NCBI GenBank assembly: GCA_011049455.1
Contig: DSBL01000049.1
Span: 1 to 48,092 of the forward strand
DNA length: 48,092 bases
Direction: 5' to 3'
DNA from: Desulfonatronum sp.
GTDB lineage: Bacteria; Desulfobacterota; Desulfovibrionia; Desulfovibrionales; Desulfonatronaceae
The notes below the pieces were generated by a model. That model ran no database searches, was not told the DNA's origin, and saw only the letters and a list, made by a program, of their open reading frames with translations. Shown here one piece after another: positions 9,383 to 17,442 of this stretch (its first letter is position 1; each line of letters starts with the position of its first letter). Position numbers and translations under genes: made by a program.

Positions 9383-9413
9383 CCTTGACACCGCAAAGTC
9401 AAGGTAATACTAA
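9383..9413 (+). promoter_or_regulatory. Promoter with overlapping inverted repeat, possible autoregulatory operator
   Basis: A perfect -35 box TTGACA (9385-9390) is followed after 17 bases by TACTAA (9408-9413), just upstream of the AT-rich leader of the GbsR/MarR-type gene. A perfect 7-bp inverted repeat, CCTTGAC-N8-GTCAAGG (9383-9389 and 9398-9404), covers the -35 box and the spacer. That placement suits a repressor operator. Binding by the adjacent regulator is inferred. Confidence 0.5.
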
Positions 9414-9444
9414 ATAATTTTTTAAAATTTTTGAAATTATTAAA

Positions 9445-9948
9445 ATGCGTGAAAATAATACTGTCACCAGTGTCCGTGCCGGTCTGATTGAAGCCGGCGG
9501 GAGGATGTCCCAGGAGTTCGGTTTAGGCCGGATCGTTGGTCAGGTGTTGATCAGCTTATATTTGACTGACGGCGAGGCTTCCCTGGATCATTTGGAGGAG
9601 GAGCTCGGACTGAGCAAGGCCGCTGTGAGCACGGCCGCGCGCCAATTGGAAAACCTGGGTTTTGTGGTCCGGGTTTGGAAACAGGGGGATCGCAAGAGCT
9701 ATTACCGGACGGTAGATAACATCGGCGCGGCCCTGCGCCAAGGACTTTTGGCTATGGTGCGGCGCAAAATGACGGCGGCTGGCGGGGAGCTGGAGACCGC
9801 CCTGGAGGCTTTGGAACGACATGGTGGGGACGATGCTTCGGACAGGCAGATTCGTTTTTTGCACAGCCGGGTCCAACGCGCCAAATCCCTGCGCGACCGC
9901 GCCTCCCAGATTTTGGACAACCCCTTGTTCAAACTGATCGGGATGTGA
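9445..9948 (+). CDS. GbsR/MarR-type winged-helix transcriptional regulator
   Basis: A 167-residue protein with a winged helix-turn-helix near residues 30-85. GRIVGQVLISLYLTDGEASL leads into LEEELGLSKAAVSTAARQLE (recognition helix) and a wing with VWKQGDRKSYYRT. The rest is a helical dimerisation region. This is the architecture of the GbsR/PadR-MarR-like family that begins with a helical FGLGR segment. The ligand and targets are unknown. It starts after an AT-rich leader and a good promoter carrying a palindrome that may be its own operator. The stop overlaps a possible tiny ORF (TGATG), and pcm follows about 200 bases later. Confidence 0.82.
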   Translation: MRENNTVTSVRAGLIEAGGRMSQEFGLGRIVGQVLISLYLTDGEASLDHLEEELGLSKAAVSTAARQLENLGFVVRVWKQGDRKSYYRTVDNIGAALRQGLLAMVRRKMTAAGGELETALEALERHGGDDASDRQIRFLHSRVQRAKSLRDRASQILDNPLFKLIGM

Positions 9949-10154
9949 TGCCGATACGGTTCAGCGATTCTGCCAGTCCAGCGGCGAGAAGCGTAGAAGA
10001 GGATATTCGAACATATCGAGAGTATTTATTGGGCTCATTGGGAGAAATCATACTCGGTTTCATGAATATCTTTGTTTTTGATTTTCAAGAGCCCCATGTT
10101 TTCAAAATCAATCATCCGATCAGACTGACCAAACAAACTGGCCAGATGCTATGA
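9948..10154 (+). CDS. Possible small coupled ORF, unrecognised
   Basis: An open frame of 68 codons (MPIRFSDSASPAARS...) fills the gap between the GbsR-type regulator and pcm. Its ATG overlaps the upstream stop (TGATG), and its own stop overlaps the pcm start (ATGA at 10151-10154). That double overlap is what a translationally coupled gene would show, but the protein resembles nothing I know. The middle of the region is more AT-rich than its neighbours and there is no clear ribosome binding site. It could equally be untranslated spacer. Confidence 0.25.
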   Translation: MPIRFSDSASPAARSVEEDIRTYREYLLGSLGEIILGFMNIFVFDFQEPHVFKINHPIRLTKQTGQML

Positions 10155-10888
10155 GCCCTGAAAACATCAGAATATCCGCTATTACCGTGGTGTTCATCAT
10201 GGTCTTGACCCAGCTGGGTCTTATCGCGAGCAGCGCCTTGGCCGAGGATACCGAACAGATGCGGCAGGCCAGGGAGCGGATGGTCCGGGAGCAGCTCATC
10301 GAGCGATACGGTTTCCGGGACAATGCCGTGCTAAAGGCCATGCGCGCCGTGCCGCGGCATTTATTCATTCCGGAGCGCGAGCGGCACGCGGCCTATGCCG
10401 ACCGGCCCGTGCCCATCGGCTATGGTCAGACCATTTCCCAGCCGTTTATCGTGGCTTACATGACGGCCATAGCCAAAGTGGACCAGGATTCCAGGGTTTT
10501 GGAAATCGGCGCGGGGAGCGGCTATCAAGCCGCTGTCCTGGCCGAACTCACAGAGCATGTCTACACCATTGAAATCGTGTCTGAACTGGCGAAGTGGGCC
10601 GAAGAACGTTTGTTGCGCGCTGGTTATGACACCGTGCGGGTCAAACAGGGAGACGGCTATTACGGCTGGGAGGAATTCGCTCCATTTGACGCCATAGTGG
10701 TCACTGCAGCCGCCCCGCACATTCCGCCGTCTTTGGTCCAGCAACTCAAGGAGGGTGGGAGGATAGTCATCCCAGTGGGCTCTCCTTTCAGGACCCAGCA
10801 GCTTGTCCTTGTTGAAAGGAAAGGGGATGAGGTCCGCACCCGAAACCTGATGCCCGTGCGCTTCGTTCCATTCACCAGGGAGTTTTAG
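10151..10888 (+). CDS. pcm: Protein-L-isoaspartate O-methyltransferase, exported form
   Basis: A 245-residue PIMT that transfers methyl from SAM to L-isoaspartyl residues in damaged proteins. The family signatures are visible: RERMVREQLIERYGF, AVPRHLFIPE, GYGQTISQPFIVAYM, the SAM-binding VLEIGAGSGYQAAVLAEL, and VTAAAPHIPPSLVQQLKEGG. The N-terminus is unusual for the cytoplasmic E. coli enzyme. A hydrophobic segment at residues 8-28 ends in the signal-peptidase-like site ALA-ED (residues 29-33), so the protein is probably exported to the periplasm. The start overlaps the stop of the preceding small frame. No clear terminator follows before the next gene. Confidence 0.92.
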   Translation: MSPENIRISAITVVFIMVLTQLGLIASSALAEDTEQMRQARERMVREQLIERYGFRDNAVLKAMRAVPRHLFIPERERHAAYADRPVPIGYGQTISQPFIVAYMTAIAKVDQDSRVLEIGAGSGYQAAVLAELTEHVYTIEIVSELAKWAEERLLRAGYDTVRVKQGDGYYGWEEFAPFDAIVVTAAAPHIPPSLVQQLKEGGRIVIPVGSPFRTQQLVLVERKGDEVRTRNLMPVRFVPFTREF

Positions 10889-11023
10889 ATATGAAGTGAT
10901 TTTTTATTGTGGTTGATAATTTTGTCTGACAAAACAGAGTCGCTGGATTCTGCCTTGGTTTTTTAATGAACATTTTACATCCTTCCAACCTTTTCCACCT
11001 CTCGTTTTTATACCTTGCCGACC

Positions 11024-13453
11024 ATGCTCATCCGTTCCTTTGATGCCGCCGTGTTTCTGGCCTCCCTGGTGCTGATAGCCATGCAGGTGGCGCTGATGCA
11101 GGCCCTGGCCGAGGCCCAGGGCCATCATTTCGCTTATGTGGTGATTTCCCTGGCCTTGCTGGGATTCGGGAGCAGCGGAACGATCCTGGCGCTGTTTCGG
11201 AACTGGGTTCTGGCCAGGTCGCTTTGGCTGGCGCCGGTCTTGCTGCTGATGACCGGGATCGGTTGCGCAATCTTCTTGCCCCTGGCCCAGTTGGCTGCGG
11301 CCCGAACGGATTTCCCCTTGCTTTTTGTGGATTGGCGGGCATGGGGACCGATGCTGGCCTCCGCTGGCCTGGCCTTTATTCCGTTTTTCCTGGGGGCTCT
11401 TTTCCTCGGCTTGGCATTTATGTGCGTTCCCCGGGACATAGGCCGCCTCTACGCGGCCAATCTTTTGGGATCGGCCCTGGGCGCGGCTCTGGGGTTGATC
11501 CTTCTTTACCAATTCGCGGCAGAGCAGGCCTTTCCCCTTCTGGGTTGTATTGTTGCTTGTGCAGCTTGGGCGGCGGCCCGTGAAAATGGACGTGTATTGA
11601 CCGCAGCCTGTGGGGCTGTTTTTCTCTTGGGCGTTGCCGGATCGATTCTTATGCCCGATTTGCCTGTATCCGCTTATAAGCCCGTCAGCTACGCCTTGCG
11701 GCTTCCCGAGGCCGAGGTTACGGCGGATAAACGTCATCCTCAAGGACGGTTGCAGATCGTGGAGTCCCCGGCTCTGCGTCACGCGCCTGGATTGAGCCTG
11801 CACTTTGCCGGCGAAATTCCAGCATCGCCGCACATGTATTGCAACGGTGAGGAATACGGTGTTTTTTTGCGTTTCTTGGGAACTGGACGGCACATCTTTG
11901 ATCATGGGGTTCAGGCTTTGCCTTTTGTCTTGGCTGATCCCAAGCGGGCTCTTGTGCTGCACGCCGGGGCCGGAGCCGCGGTGGGGCATCTCCTGTCCCG
12001 GCCGGGAGTGGCCGTGGAAGTGGTGGAACCGCATCCTGTCGCTGCCAAGTGGCTGCGCGAAGCTTACGCGGAGCAAGAAGGACGGATGTCCGTGACCATT
12101 GCTGAGGGACGTGCCTTTCTCGGTCAGTCGCGCCAGATCTTTGACTTGATTATGCTGCCTCCTCAGGGGGCTTTTGGCGGCGGCATCGGTTTGCAGGCTC
12201 TGCAGGAAAACTATCTGCTCACCCGGGAGGGATTTTTCTCATTGTGGAGTGCCCTGTCGCACCAAGAACAGCAGACCGGCTTGCTGTCGTTGAGCATCCA
12301 TTTGGATCATCCGCCGCGCCAGAGTTTGAAGTTGCTTTTGCTTCTGGCAGGAGCCATGCGGCAGGCCGGAATCAAGGATCTCTCGCACCATGTCGCTGCT
12401 GTCCGCGGCTGGGAAATGCTCACGATTGTGGCCTCGACCAAACCCTTTGACGAGTTCGCGCTCCAGCGGTTGGAGGCGTTCACGCAGGCGGGTGGATTCG
12501 ACCGCGTCTGGATTCCCGGGCAGGGTCCGGCCCTGGAGGACAGATTTCATCTCACGCAGGACGATATCCTGCTGGATGGATTCGCCGCTATTCTGGCCGG
12601 GGACGAGGCCATGTTTGTACGGGAGTATCTCTTTGAGATCTCGGCTCCGAAGGATTCTCGTCCCTATTTTCACCAGTTCATTCGCTGGGAACGGCTCAGG
12701 GATGTGCGACAGAAACTGGGCCAAGGTAATTTGGCCTTTGTGGAAATGGGCACCATTCTGGTCGGCCTGACCGCTGCCATCCTGGCGTCGGCGGCATTCG
12801 TCCTGATTTTGGCCCCCTTGTTCCGGCTGGGCGGGAATCGTACGGCCGGACATGGGCACAACCTTGCGGCCATGGTCGCGGTGCTTGGCTATTTTGGCGC
12901 TATCGGGCTGGGCTTCATGTTTCTTGAGATCGTCTGGATTCAACGTTTTATCCTGTTCTGGGGTCATCCGCTTTACAGCGCTGTCGGGGTGATCGCGGCC
13001 TTGCTCTGCGGCATGGGAGTGGGCAGCGTCCTGAGCGTCAAGCTTCTCTCTTCGCCGAAAACCATCCGGCATGTGTTGGCTGCAATCCTAGGCCTTATCG
13101 TCGCGTCCTCGTTCCTGTTTCCATGGTTGATGACAACCGGGTTGGGCTGGTCAGGACCGCTGAAATGGGTGACCGGTTTGACATTTTTGGCTGTACCCGC
13201 ATTTTTCCTGGGCATGCCGTTTCCCCTTGGCCTGCGTATGCTGGACGCAACCCGTCCACAGCTGGTCCCCTGGGCATGGGGAATCAACGGTTGTTTTTCC
13301 GTGCTTGCCGCCCCGCTGGCCGTGCTTTTGGCTATGCAAATCGGTTTCGGTGCGGTGATTGGGATTGCAGTCTCGGCTTACTTGTTAGCCTTTTGCACAT
13401 CCAGGTTGACCGGCACAGCAAAAGAGGTGTGGAAACCGCCATCCGACAGATAA
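11024..13453 (+). CDS. Spermidine synthase-like polytopic membrane protein
   Basis: A protein of about 809 residues with three parts: an N-terminal block of about six membrane helices (residues ~8-205), a soluble SAM-fold region (~225-585), and a second block of about seven helices (~590-790). The soluble part includes LVLHAGAGAAVGHLLSRPGVAVEVVEPHP, the nucleotide-binding loop seen in spermidine-synthase-like proteins, and FDLIMLPPQGAFGGG in place of the usual D-[DA] catalytic stretch. Such fusions are widespread and unassigned; true aminopropyl transfer is doubtful. The frame could begin at a TTG (11015), but the ATG at 11024 (MLIRSFDAAVF) is the better start. It converges with trpA, separated by 35 bases. 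Confidence 0.7.
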   Translation: MLIRSFDAAVFLASLVLIAMQVALMQALAEAQGHHFAYVVISLALLGFGSSGTILALFRNWVLARSLWLAPVLLLMTGIGCAIFLPLAQLAAARTDFPLLFVDWRAWGPMLASAGLAFIPFFLGALFLGLAFMCVPRDIGRLYAANLLGSALGAALGLILLYQFAAEQAFPLLGCIVACAAWAAARENGRVLTAACGAVFLLGVAGSILMPDLPVSAYKPVSYALRLPEAEVTADKRHPQGRLQIVESPALRHAPGLSLHFAGEIPASPHMYCNGEEYGVFLRFLGTGRHIFDHGVQALPFVLADPKRALVLHAGAGAAVGHLLSRPGVAVEVVEPHPVAAKWLREAYAEQEGRMSVTIAEGRAFLGQSRQIFDLIMLPPQGAFGGGIGLQALQENYLLTREGFFSLWSALSHQEQQTGLLSLSIHLDHPPRQSLKLLLLLAGAMRQAGIKDLSHHVAAVRGWEMLTIVASTKPFDEFALQRLEAFTQAGGFDRVWIPGQGPALEDRFHLTQDDILLDGFAAILAGDEAMFVREYLFEISAPKDSRPYFHQFIRWERLRDVRQKLGQGNLAFVEMGTILVGLTAAILASAAFVLILAPLFRLGGNRTAGHGHNLAAMVAVLGYFGAIGLGFMFLEIVWIQRFILFWGHPLYSAVGVIAALLCGMGVGSVLSVKLLSSPKTIRHVLAAILGLIVASSFLFPWLMTTGLGWSGPLKWVTGLTFLAVPAFFLGMPFPLGLRMLDATRPQLVPWAWGINGCFSVLAAPLAVLLAMQIGFGAVIGIAVSAYLLAFCTSRLTGTAKEVWKPPSDR

Positions 13454-13488
13454 AAGACTGAAACCTTATTTTTCATTACCAGTTGTGT

Positions 13489-14271
13489 TCATCCGGCCTG
13501 CTTTGATGTCCAGGGTGTTAGAAAACCATCGATTCCTCCCGATTCCTGGATATGGCGGATCAGGGAGCTGCCCATGACCACGCCGTCCACAGCGTCGTTG
13601 ATTTTGGTCAGCTGCGCGGGGGAGTGCAGGCCAAAGCCCAGGGCCAAGGGGATGGAGAAGATTTCCCGGGCTTTTCTCAATGCGTTTTGCAGCTCCATGG
13701 GCAGCGCGTCCCGCTCGCCCGTGACCCCCATGACGGACACGAAATAGACAAAGCCCTCGGAGCGTCGGGCGTACAAACGCAACCGCTCGGCTGAGGTATT
13801 CAGACCCACCAGTGAAATCAAGGCGATTCCGCATTCACGGAACAATTTTCGGATGTCCAGGGCTTCCTCCAGGGGCAGGTCGGCGATGATCAGGCCGTTG
13901 ACGCCAATCCGGGAGGCTGTCGCGGCCAGCCGCTCTAAACCGAACTGCAGGAATGGATTCATATAGCCCATGAGCACGATGCCGGCCCGAATGGAGGACC
14001 GACGCATGGCCAGTTCGTCCAAAATCCATTGCAGATTGACGCCTTGCTCCAGACAGCGCAGTGCAGCCTGTTCAACAATGGTGCCGTCGGCAACGGGATC
14101 GGAAAAGGGCACGCCGATTTCGATGATATCCGCCCCGGAGTGATCAAGGTCGGCGATGTGTCGCCAGAAGGCGTCCTTGTCCGGGTATCCGGCAGGCAAG
14201 TAGGGCATCAGGGCCTTGCGGCCGAGGGACAGGGCTTTATGAATTTTTTCGGTCAGGGTGTTGATGGTCAT
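13489..14271 (-). CDS. trpA: Tryptophan synthase alpha subunit
   Basis: The alpha subunit (260 residues) cleaves indole-3-glycerol phosphate and channels indole to TrpB. Visible signatures are LMPYLPAGYPD, DIIEIGVPFSDPVADGTIVE with the catalytic Glu in the EIGVPFSDP stretch, GIVLMGYMNP, NGLIIADLPLEEA with the second catalytic acid (Asp), and the phosphate loop ALGFGLHSPAQ. It is the last gene of the 12-gene aromatic operon and lies 149 bases after trpB. In that gap I see no gene or convincing hairpin. Its 3' end converges with the spermidine-synthase-like gene. Confidence 0.96.
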   Translation of the reverse strand: MTINTLTEKIHKALSLGRKALMPYLPAGYPDKDAFWRHIADLDHSGADIIEIGVPFSDPVADGTIVEQAALRCLEQGVNLQWILDELAMRRSSIRAGIVLMGYMNPFLQFGLERLAATASRIGVNGLIIADLPLEEALDIRKLFRECGIALISLVGLNTSAERLRLYARRSEGFVYFVSVMGVTGERDALPMELQNALRKAREIFSIPLALGFGLHSPAQLTKINDAVDGVVMGSSLIRHIQESGGIDGFLTPWTSKQAG

Positions 14272-14420
14272 TGTCTTCTCCGGATGTTTTGTTTTTGGAC
14301 AGAGTTAAGCAAAGGTGAACAGGTGCAGTTGTGGGCACGGTTCCCTTCTTGTAAACCTCCATGTACACGCTATAGAAGCCAGACATGTGGAAATCGCCCG
14401 AGTTCATTTTCTGCTGCTGA

Positions 14421-15593
14421 TCATCCTTTTCGCAACGCCTCGCGCACGATGCCCAAGTCCTTGTCACCGCGGCCGGACAGGCAGACCACCACGTCCGTGG
14501 AAACCGGCAGGGTTTGGGCCAGACTCAGGACGTGCGCCAAGGCATGGGAGCTTTCCAGGGCCGCCAGGATCCCTTCGGTCTTGGCCAGACGCAAGAACGC
14601 TTTCAGGGCCTGGCTGTCGGTGACGCTAACATATTTTGCCCGCCCTTGGGCCTGCAGATGCGCATGTTCCGGTCCGACTCCGGGATAGTCCAGGCCGGGC
14701 GCCAGGGAATGGGACGGCATGATCTGGCCGTCAGCGGTTTGCAGCAGTTTTGTCTTGCAGCCGTGCAGCACGCCGGGAGTGCCCTTGTTCAATGTGGCGG
14801 AATGGAAGCAATCCACGCTTCCTTCCCCGGCAGCCTCCACGCCCACCAGGGCGGTTTGCCTGTGAGTCACAAAGGCGTGGAACATGCCGATGGCGTTGGA
14901 GCCGCCCCCAACGCAGGCCACCACCTGTTCCGGCAGCTTGCCGGTACGGCTCTGGAACTGCTCCAAGGCTTCCCGGCCGATGATGGACTGCAACTCACGC
15001 ACCAACAACGGAAAGGGATGCGGGCCCACAGCCGAGCCCAGACAGTAGTGGGTGTCGGCCTGTTTTGCTATCCAGTGGCGCATCGCCGCGTTGATGGCGT
15101 CCTTGAGCGTCTGGCTGCCGGACTGCACGGGTCGGACCTGTGCGCCCAGCAGTTCCATGCGCTGTACATTATGCGCCTGTCTCACCACGTCCGTCGCGCC
15201 CATGTACACGATGCACTCCAGACCGAGCAGGGCCGCGGCCGTGGCCGTGGCCACGCCATGCTGCCCGGCGCCGGTTTCCGCCACCAGCCGGGTTTTGCCC
15301 ATGTGCTTGGCCAGCAGGGCCTGACCCACGGTGTTGTTGATCTTGTGTGCACCCGTATGCGCAAGGTCCTCACGCTTCAGCCACAGGCCGAAATCCAGTT
15401 CCTTGGAAAGATTGTCACAACGATACAAAGCCGTGGGCCTGCCCACATAGTGGCGCAGAAGATTCGTGAATTCCTCCTGAAAGGCTGCGCTGGTCATGAT
15501 CCGGTCCATGGCCTCCTCCAGTTCCAGCAGGGGCGGCATGAGCAGCTCCGGTGCGAAGCGTCCGCCAAAATCTCCGAAATATCCTTTTCTCAT
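14421..15593 (-). CDS. trpB: Tryptophan synthase beta subunit
   Basis: The PLP-dependent beta subunit (390 residues) condenses indole with serine. The PLP lysine lies in KREDLAHTGAHKINNTVGQALLA. GRPTALYRCDNLSKEL, ETGAGQHGVATATAAALLGLECIVYMGA, the glycine-rich CVGGGSNAIGMFHAF loop and the C-terminal CLSGRGDKDLG are all canonical. A strong ribosome binding site (AAGGAG, seven bases before the ATG) supports the start at 15593. It is separated from trpF by about 215 bases that carry a GATNNN hexamer tract, the longest repeat-bearing gap of the operon. Confidence 0.97.
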   Translation of the reverse strand: MRKGYFGDFGGRFAPELLMPPLLELEEAMDRIMTSAAFQEEFTNLLRHYVGRPTALYRCDNLSKELDFGLWLKREDLAHTGAHKINNTVGQALLAKHMGKTRLVAETGAGQHGVATATAAALLGLECIVYMGATDVVRQAHNVQRMELLGAQVRPVQSGSQTLKDAINAAMRHWIAKQADTHYCLGSAVGPHPFPLLVRELQSIIGREALEQFQSRTGKLPEQVVACVGGGSNAIGMFHAFVTHRQTALVGVEAAGEGSVDCFHSATLNKGTPGVLHGCKTKLLQTADGQIMPSHSLAPGLDYPGVGPEHAHLQAQGRAKYVSVTDSQALKAFLRLAKTEGILAALESSHALAHVLSLAQTLPVSTDVVVCLSGRGDKDLGIVREALRKG

Positions 15594-15663
15594 GAAATCT
15601 CCTTCTTGGTTGTGTTATGAAAACGATGCGGTGTCATTTTCAATTCAATGATTCTCTTGGCGT

Positions 15664-15755
15664 CAATATGGGGTCGGTATCGATACTTTTTGGATGCGTA
15701 GGGTCTGGCTTCGACCCCGATGCGGATACCGATACTGAAATCCGACGCCGACAAC
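15664..15755 (+). repeat. Degenerate GATNNN hexamer tract between trpF and trpB
   Basis: On the plus strand, GAY triplets recur every six bases (15713, 15719, 15725, 15731, then 15744 and 15750 after a one-base slip). The left part has the complementary pattern and the palindrome GTATCGATAC. GGGGTCG (15670-15676) and CGACCCC (15712-15718) form a 7-bp inverted repeat. No gene is recognised in 15594-15809. Confidence 0.5.
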
Positions 15756-15809
15756 AGTATGTTCCACGTCAACATTGCATTGTCGCATGAGAATTGGTGT
15801 TGCGGTGCT

Positions 15810-16421
15810 TCAGCCCTTCAGTTCTCGCAGTGCCTGCGTCAATGCTTCCCGGCTTTTTCGGCCCAAGGCGTCCTCTACGCTGGAATTGAGATCCACTCCA
15901 TCCGGCGTACAGCGCGACAGGGCGTCCCGGATATTTTCCGGCCCCAGGCCTCCGGCCAGAAACCAGGGCAGGGGAGATCGCAAGCCGGCCAGCCAACCAA
16001 AATCCAGGCTGCGGCCGTGTCCGCCGCCGCTGATCCCGGCGTCCAGCAGCACAGCCTGGCAAAAGGTCGCATCCGCCTCGATGTCCCGCTGCAGGTCCTC
16101 CAGCCGGGCATAACGTTGCGGCCAGAAGACCTTGACCACCCGCCTCGGCCCTACGGCACGGCAGAAGGCTTGGTCCTGCCCGCCGTGCAGCTGGGCCAGA
16201 TCCAGTCCGGCTTGGTCCATGATCTTGCACACCTGGTTCGCGCTCTGGCGCACGAACACCCCTACGCGCAAAGCCCGACCCCGGACAAAGTCAGCGACCT
16301 GGGGAACATCAACATTCCGCGGGCTGGCCGGGTGAAAGATGAACCCAATCCGGTCCACGCCCAACTCCTCGCACAAGATCACGTCTTCGGCCCTGGTCAG
16401 GCCGCAGACCTTGATCAGCAT
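15810..16421 (-). CDS. trpF: Phosphoribosylanthranilate isomerase
   Basis: TrpF catalyses the Amadori rearrangement of PRA to CdRP. The start was set at the ATG at 16421 because MLIKVCGLTRAEDV is the standard family N-terminus with the catalytic Cys in KVCGLT. The long upstream extension of the open frame looks non-coding. Further signatures are GVDRIGFIFHPASPRNV, LDLAQLHGGQD, VLLDAGISGGGHG carrying the general-acid Asp, FLAGGLGPENI and DGVDLNSSVE. The protein has 203 residues, the usual length. A CAGGAAA just before the ATG may serve as ribosome binding site. An intergenic stretch of 244 bases separates it from trpC. Confidence 0.95.
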   Translation of the reverse strand: MLIKVCGLTRAEDVILCEELGVDRIGFIFHPASPRNVDVPQVADFVRGRALRVGVFVRQSANQVCKIMDQAGLDLAQLHGGQDQAFCRAVGPRRVVKVFWPQRYARLEDLQRDIEADATFCQAVLLDAGISGGGHGRSLDFGWLAGLRSPLPWFLAGGLGPENIRDALSRCTPDGVDLNSSVEDALGRKSREALTQALRELKG

Positions 16422-16665
16422 TTTCCTGTTCTGCTCCACGTTCTTTGCTCCGCAATCGGCAACGACTCCGCACGTGTTCGATTGAGCAAGATGCCCGACC
16501 AGACGATACCCCTTAACACTGCAGCGAAACCTTCCAGTCATGATTGTCGCTGCGAGGTGTCGCATGGCGGCCGCGCCGACATGTTTGACAAGCGCTGCAT
16601 TGTCTGACCACGCAGGCGGCGAGGGAGTTTGCAACGCAAGGAAAATATGAAAGCGCGGCATGCCT
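16422..16665. other. Intergenic stretch between trpC and trpF
   Basis: The minus frame of trpF stays open through this 244-base stretch, but the encoded residues do not resemble TrpF or anything else I recognise. I see no hairpin with a T-run and no GATNNN tract. An internal promoter is possible but not evident. Confidence 0.4.
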
Positions 16666-17442
16666 TTACGCCTTCCGCATCTGCTTCAGCAAACCGGCCA
16701 AAACCGCGCCTGGATCTGGCGCCTGCATCAGCCGGGTGCCCATGAGCAGGCCGTCAAACCCCGCGTCGCGCATCCGGGCCATGTCCCTTGCTGTCTGCAA
16801 TCCGCTGGCGCTGATCCAGACCTCGTCCGCGGACTTGCGGCCGATCAGCTCCAGGGAAACGCCAAGGTCCGTGGACAGGGTGTCCAGATCTCTGTTGTTC
16901 ACCTGGATGATCCGCGCCCCAACGTGCTTGGCCCGGTCCAGGTCGGCCTGGTCAAAGATCTCCACCACCGCTTCCAGGCCGAATTCATCGCAGGCCGCAA
17001 GCATTGTGGCCAGCTCATGCGGTGTGAGCATCCGCGCGATGAGCAACACGGCCGAGGCCGGGGTTGCCGCGCTTTGGCGAACCTGCAATGGGTGCAGCAG
17101 AAAATCTTTACGCAGCAGGGGCAGGCCCGGTCCGGCCATGGCGTCCAAGTATTCCAGCCGCCCCTGGAAATAGGTTTGCTCGGTGAGCACGGACAAGGCC
17201 GCGGCTCCGGCCCGGGCATAGCCCGAGGCGGCCTGCTCCGGGAACCAGCCCGCGTTGATCAGTCCCTTGCTTGGGGAAGCCCGCTTGTATTCAGCGATCA
17301 CCGCGCCCGGGCTTTGTTCCAGAAGAGCCCGGCGCAGGGAGGGTCTGCAGACCTGCAGCGGTTCGGGCAGTGTCCAAACCGCTGCCATAGCCTGCAAGGC
17401 CCGAATTTCTGCCTGTTTGGCCTGGCGGAATTTTTCAAGCAT
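16666..17442 (-). CDS. trpC: Indole-3-glycerol phosphate synthase
   Basis: A TIM-barrel enzyme of 258 residues that closes CdRP to indole-3-glycerol phosphate with loss of CO2. Key motifs are VIAEYKRASPSKGLI with the catalytic Lys, ALSVLTEQTYFQG, LLRKDFLL with the second Lys, ASAVLLIARML, EAVVEIFDQADL, IIQVNNRDLDTL and the C-terminal GFDGLLMGTRLM phosphate loop. It is a monofunctional TrpC, not fused to TrpF as in E. coli. Its start overlaps the end of trpD by eight bases, implying coupling. Confidence 0.96.
   Translation of the reverse strand: MLEKFRQAKQAEIRALQAMAAVWTLPEPLQVCRPSLRRALLEQSPGAVIAEYKRASPSKGLINAGWFPEQAASGYARAGAAALSVLTEQTYFQGRLEYLDAMAGPGLPLLRKDFLLHPLQVRQSAATPASAVLLIARMLTPHELATMLAACDEFGLEAVVEIFDQADLDRAKHVGARIIQVNNRDLDTLSTDLGVSLELIGRKSADEVWISASGLQTARDMARMRDAGFDGLLMGTRLMQAPDPGAVLAGLLKQMRKA

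Noticed and set aside
14237-14467. Small ORF in the trpB-trpA gap as a leader peptide
   Set aside because: It overlaps both genes, has no Trp/Phe/Tyr run and no terminator follows it.
16422-16661. 80-residue N-terminal extension of TrpF
   Set aside because: TrpF proteins begin at MLIKVCGLTRAED, and the extension shows no resemblance to any domain.
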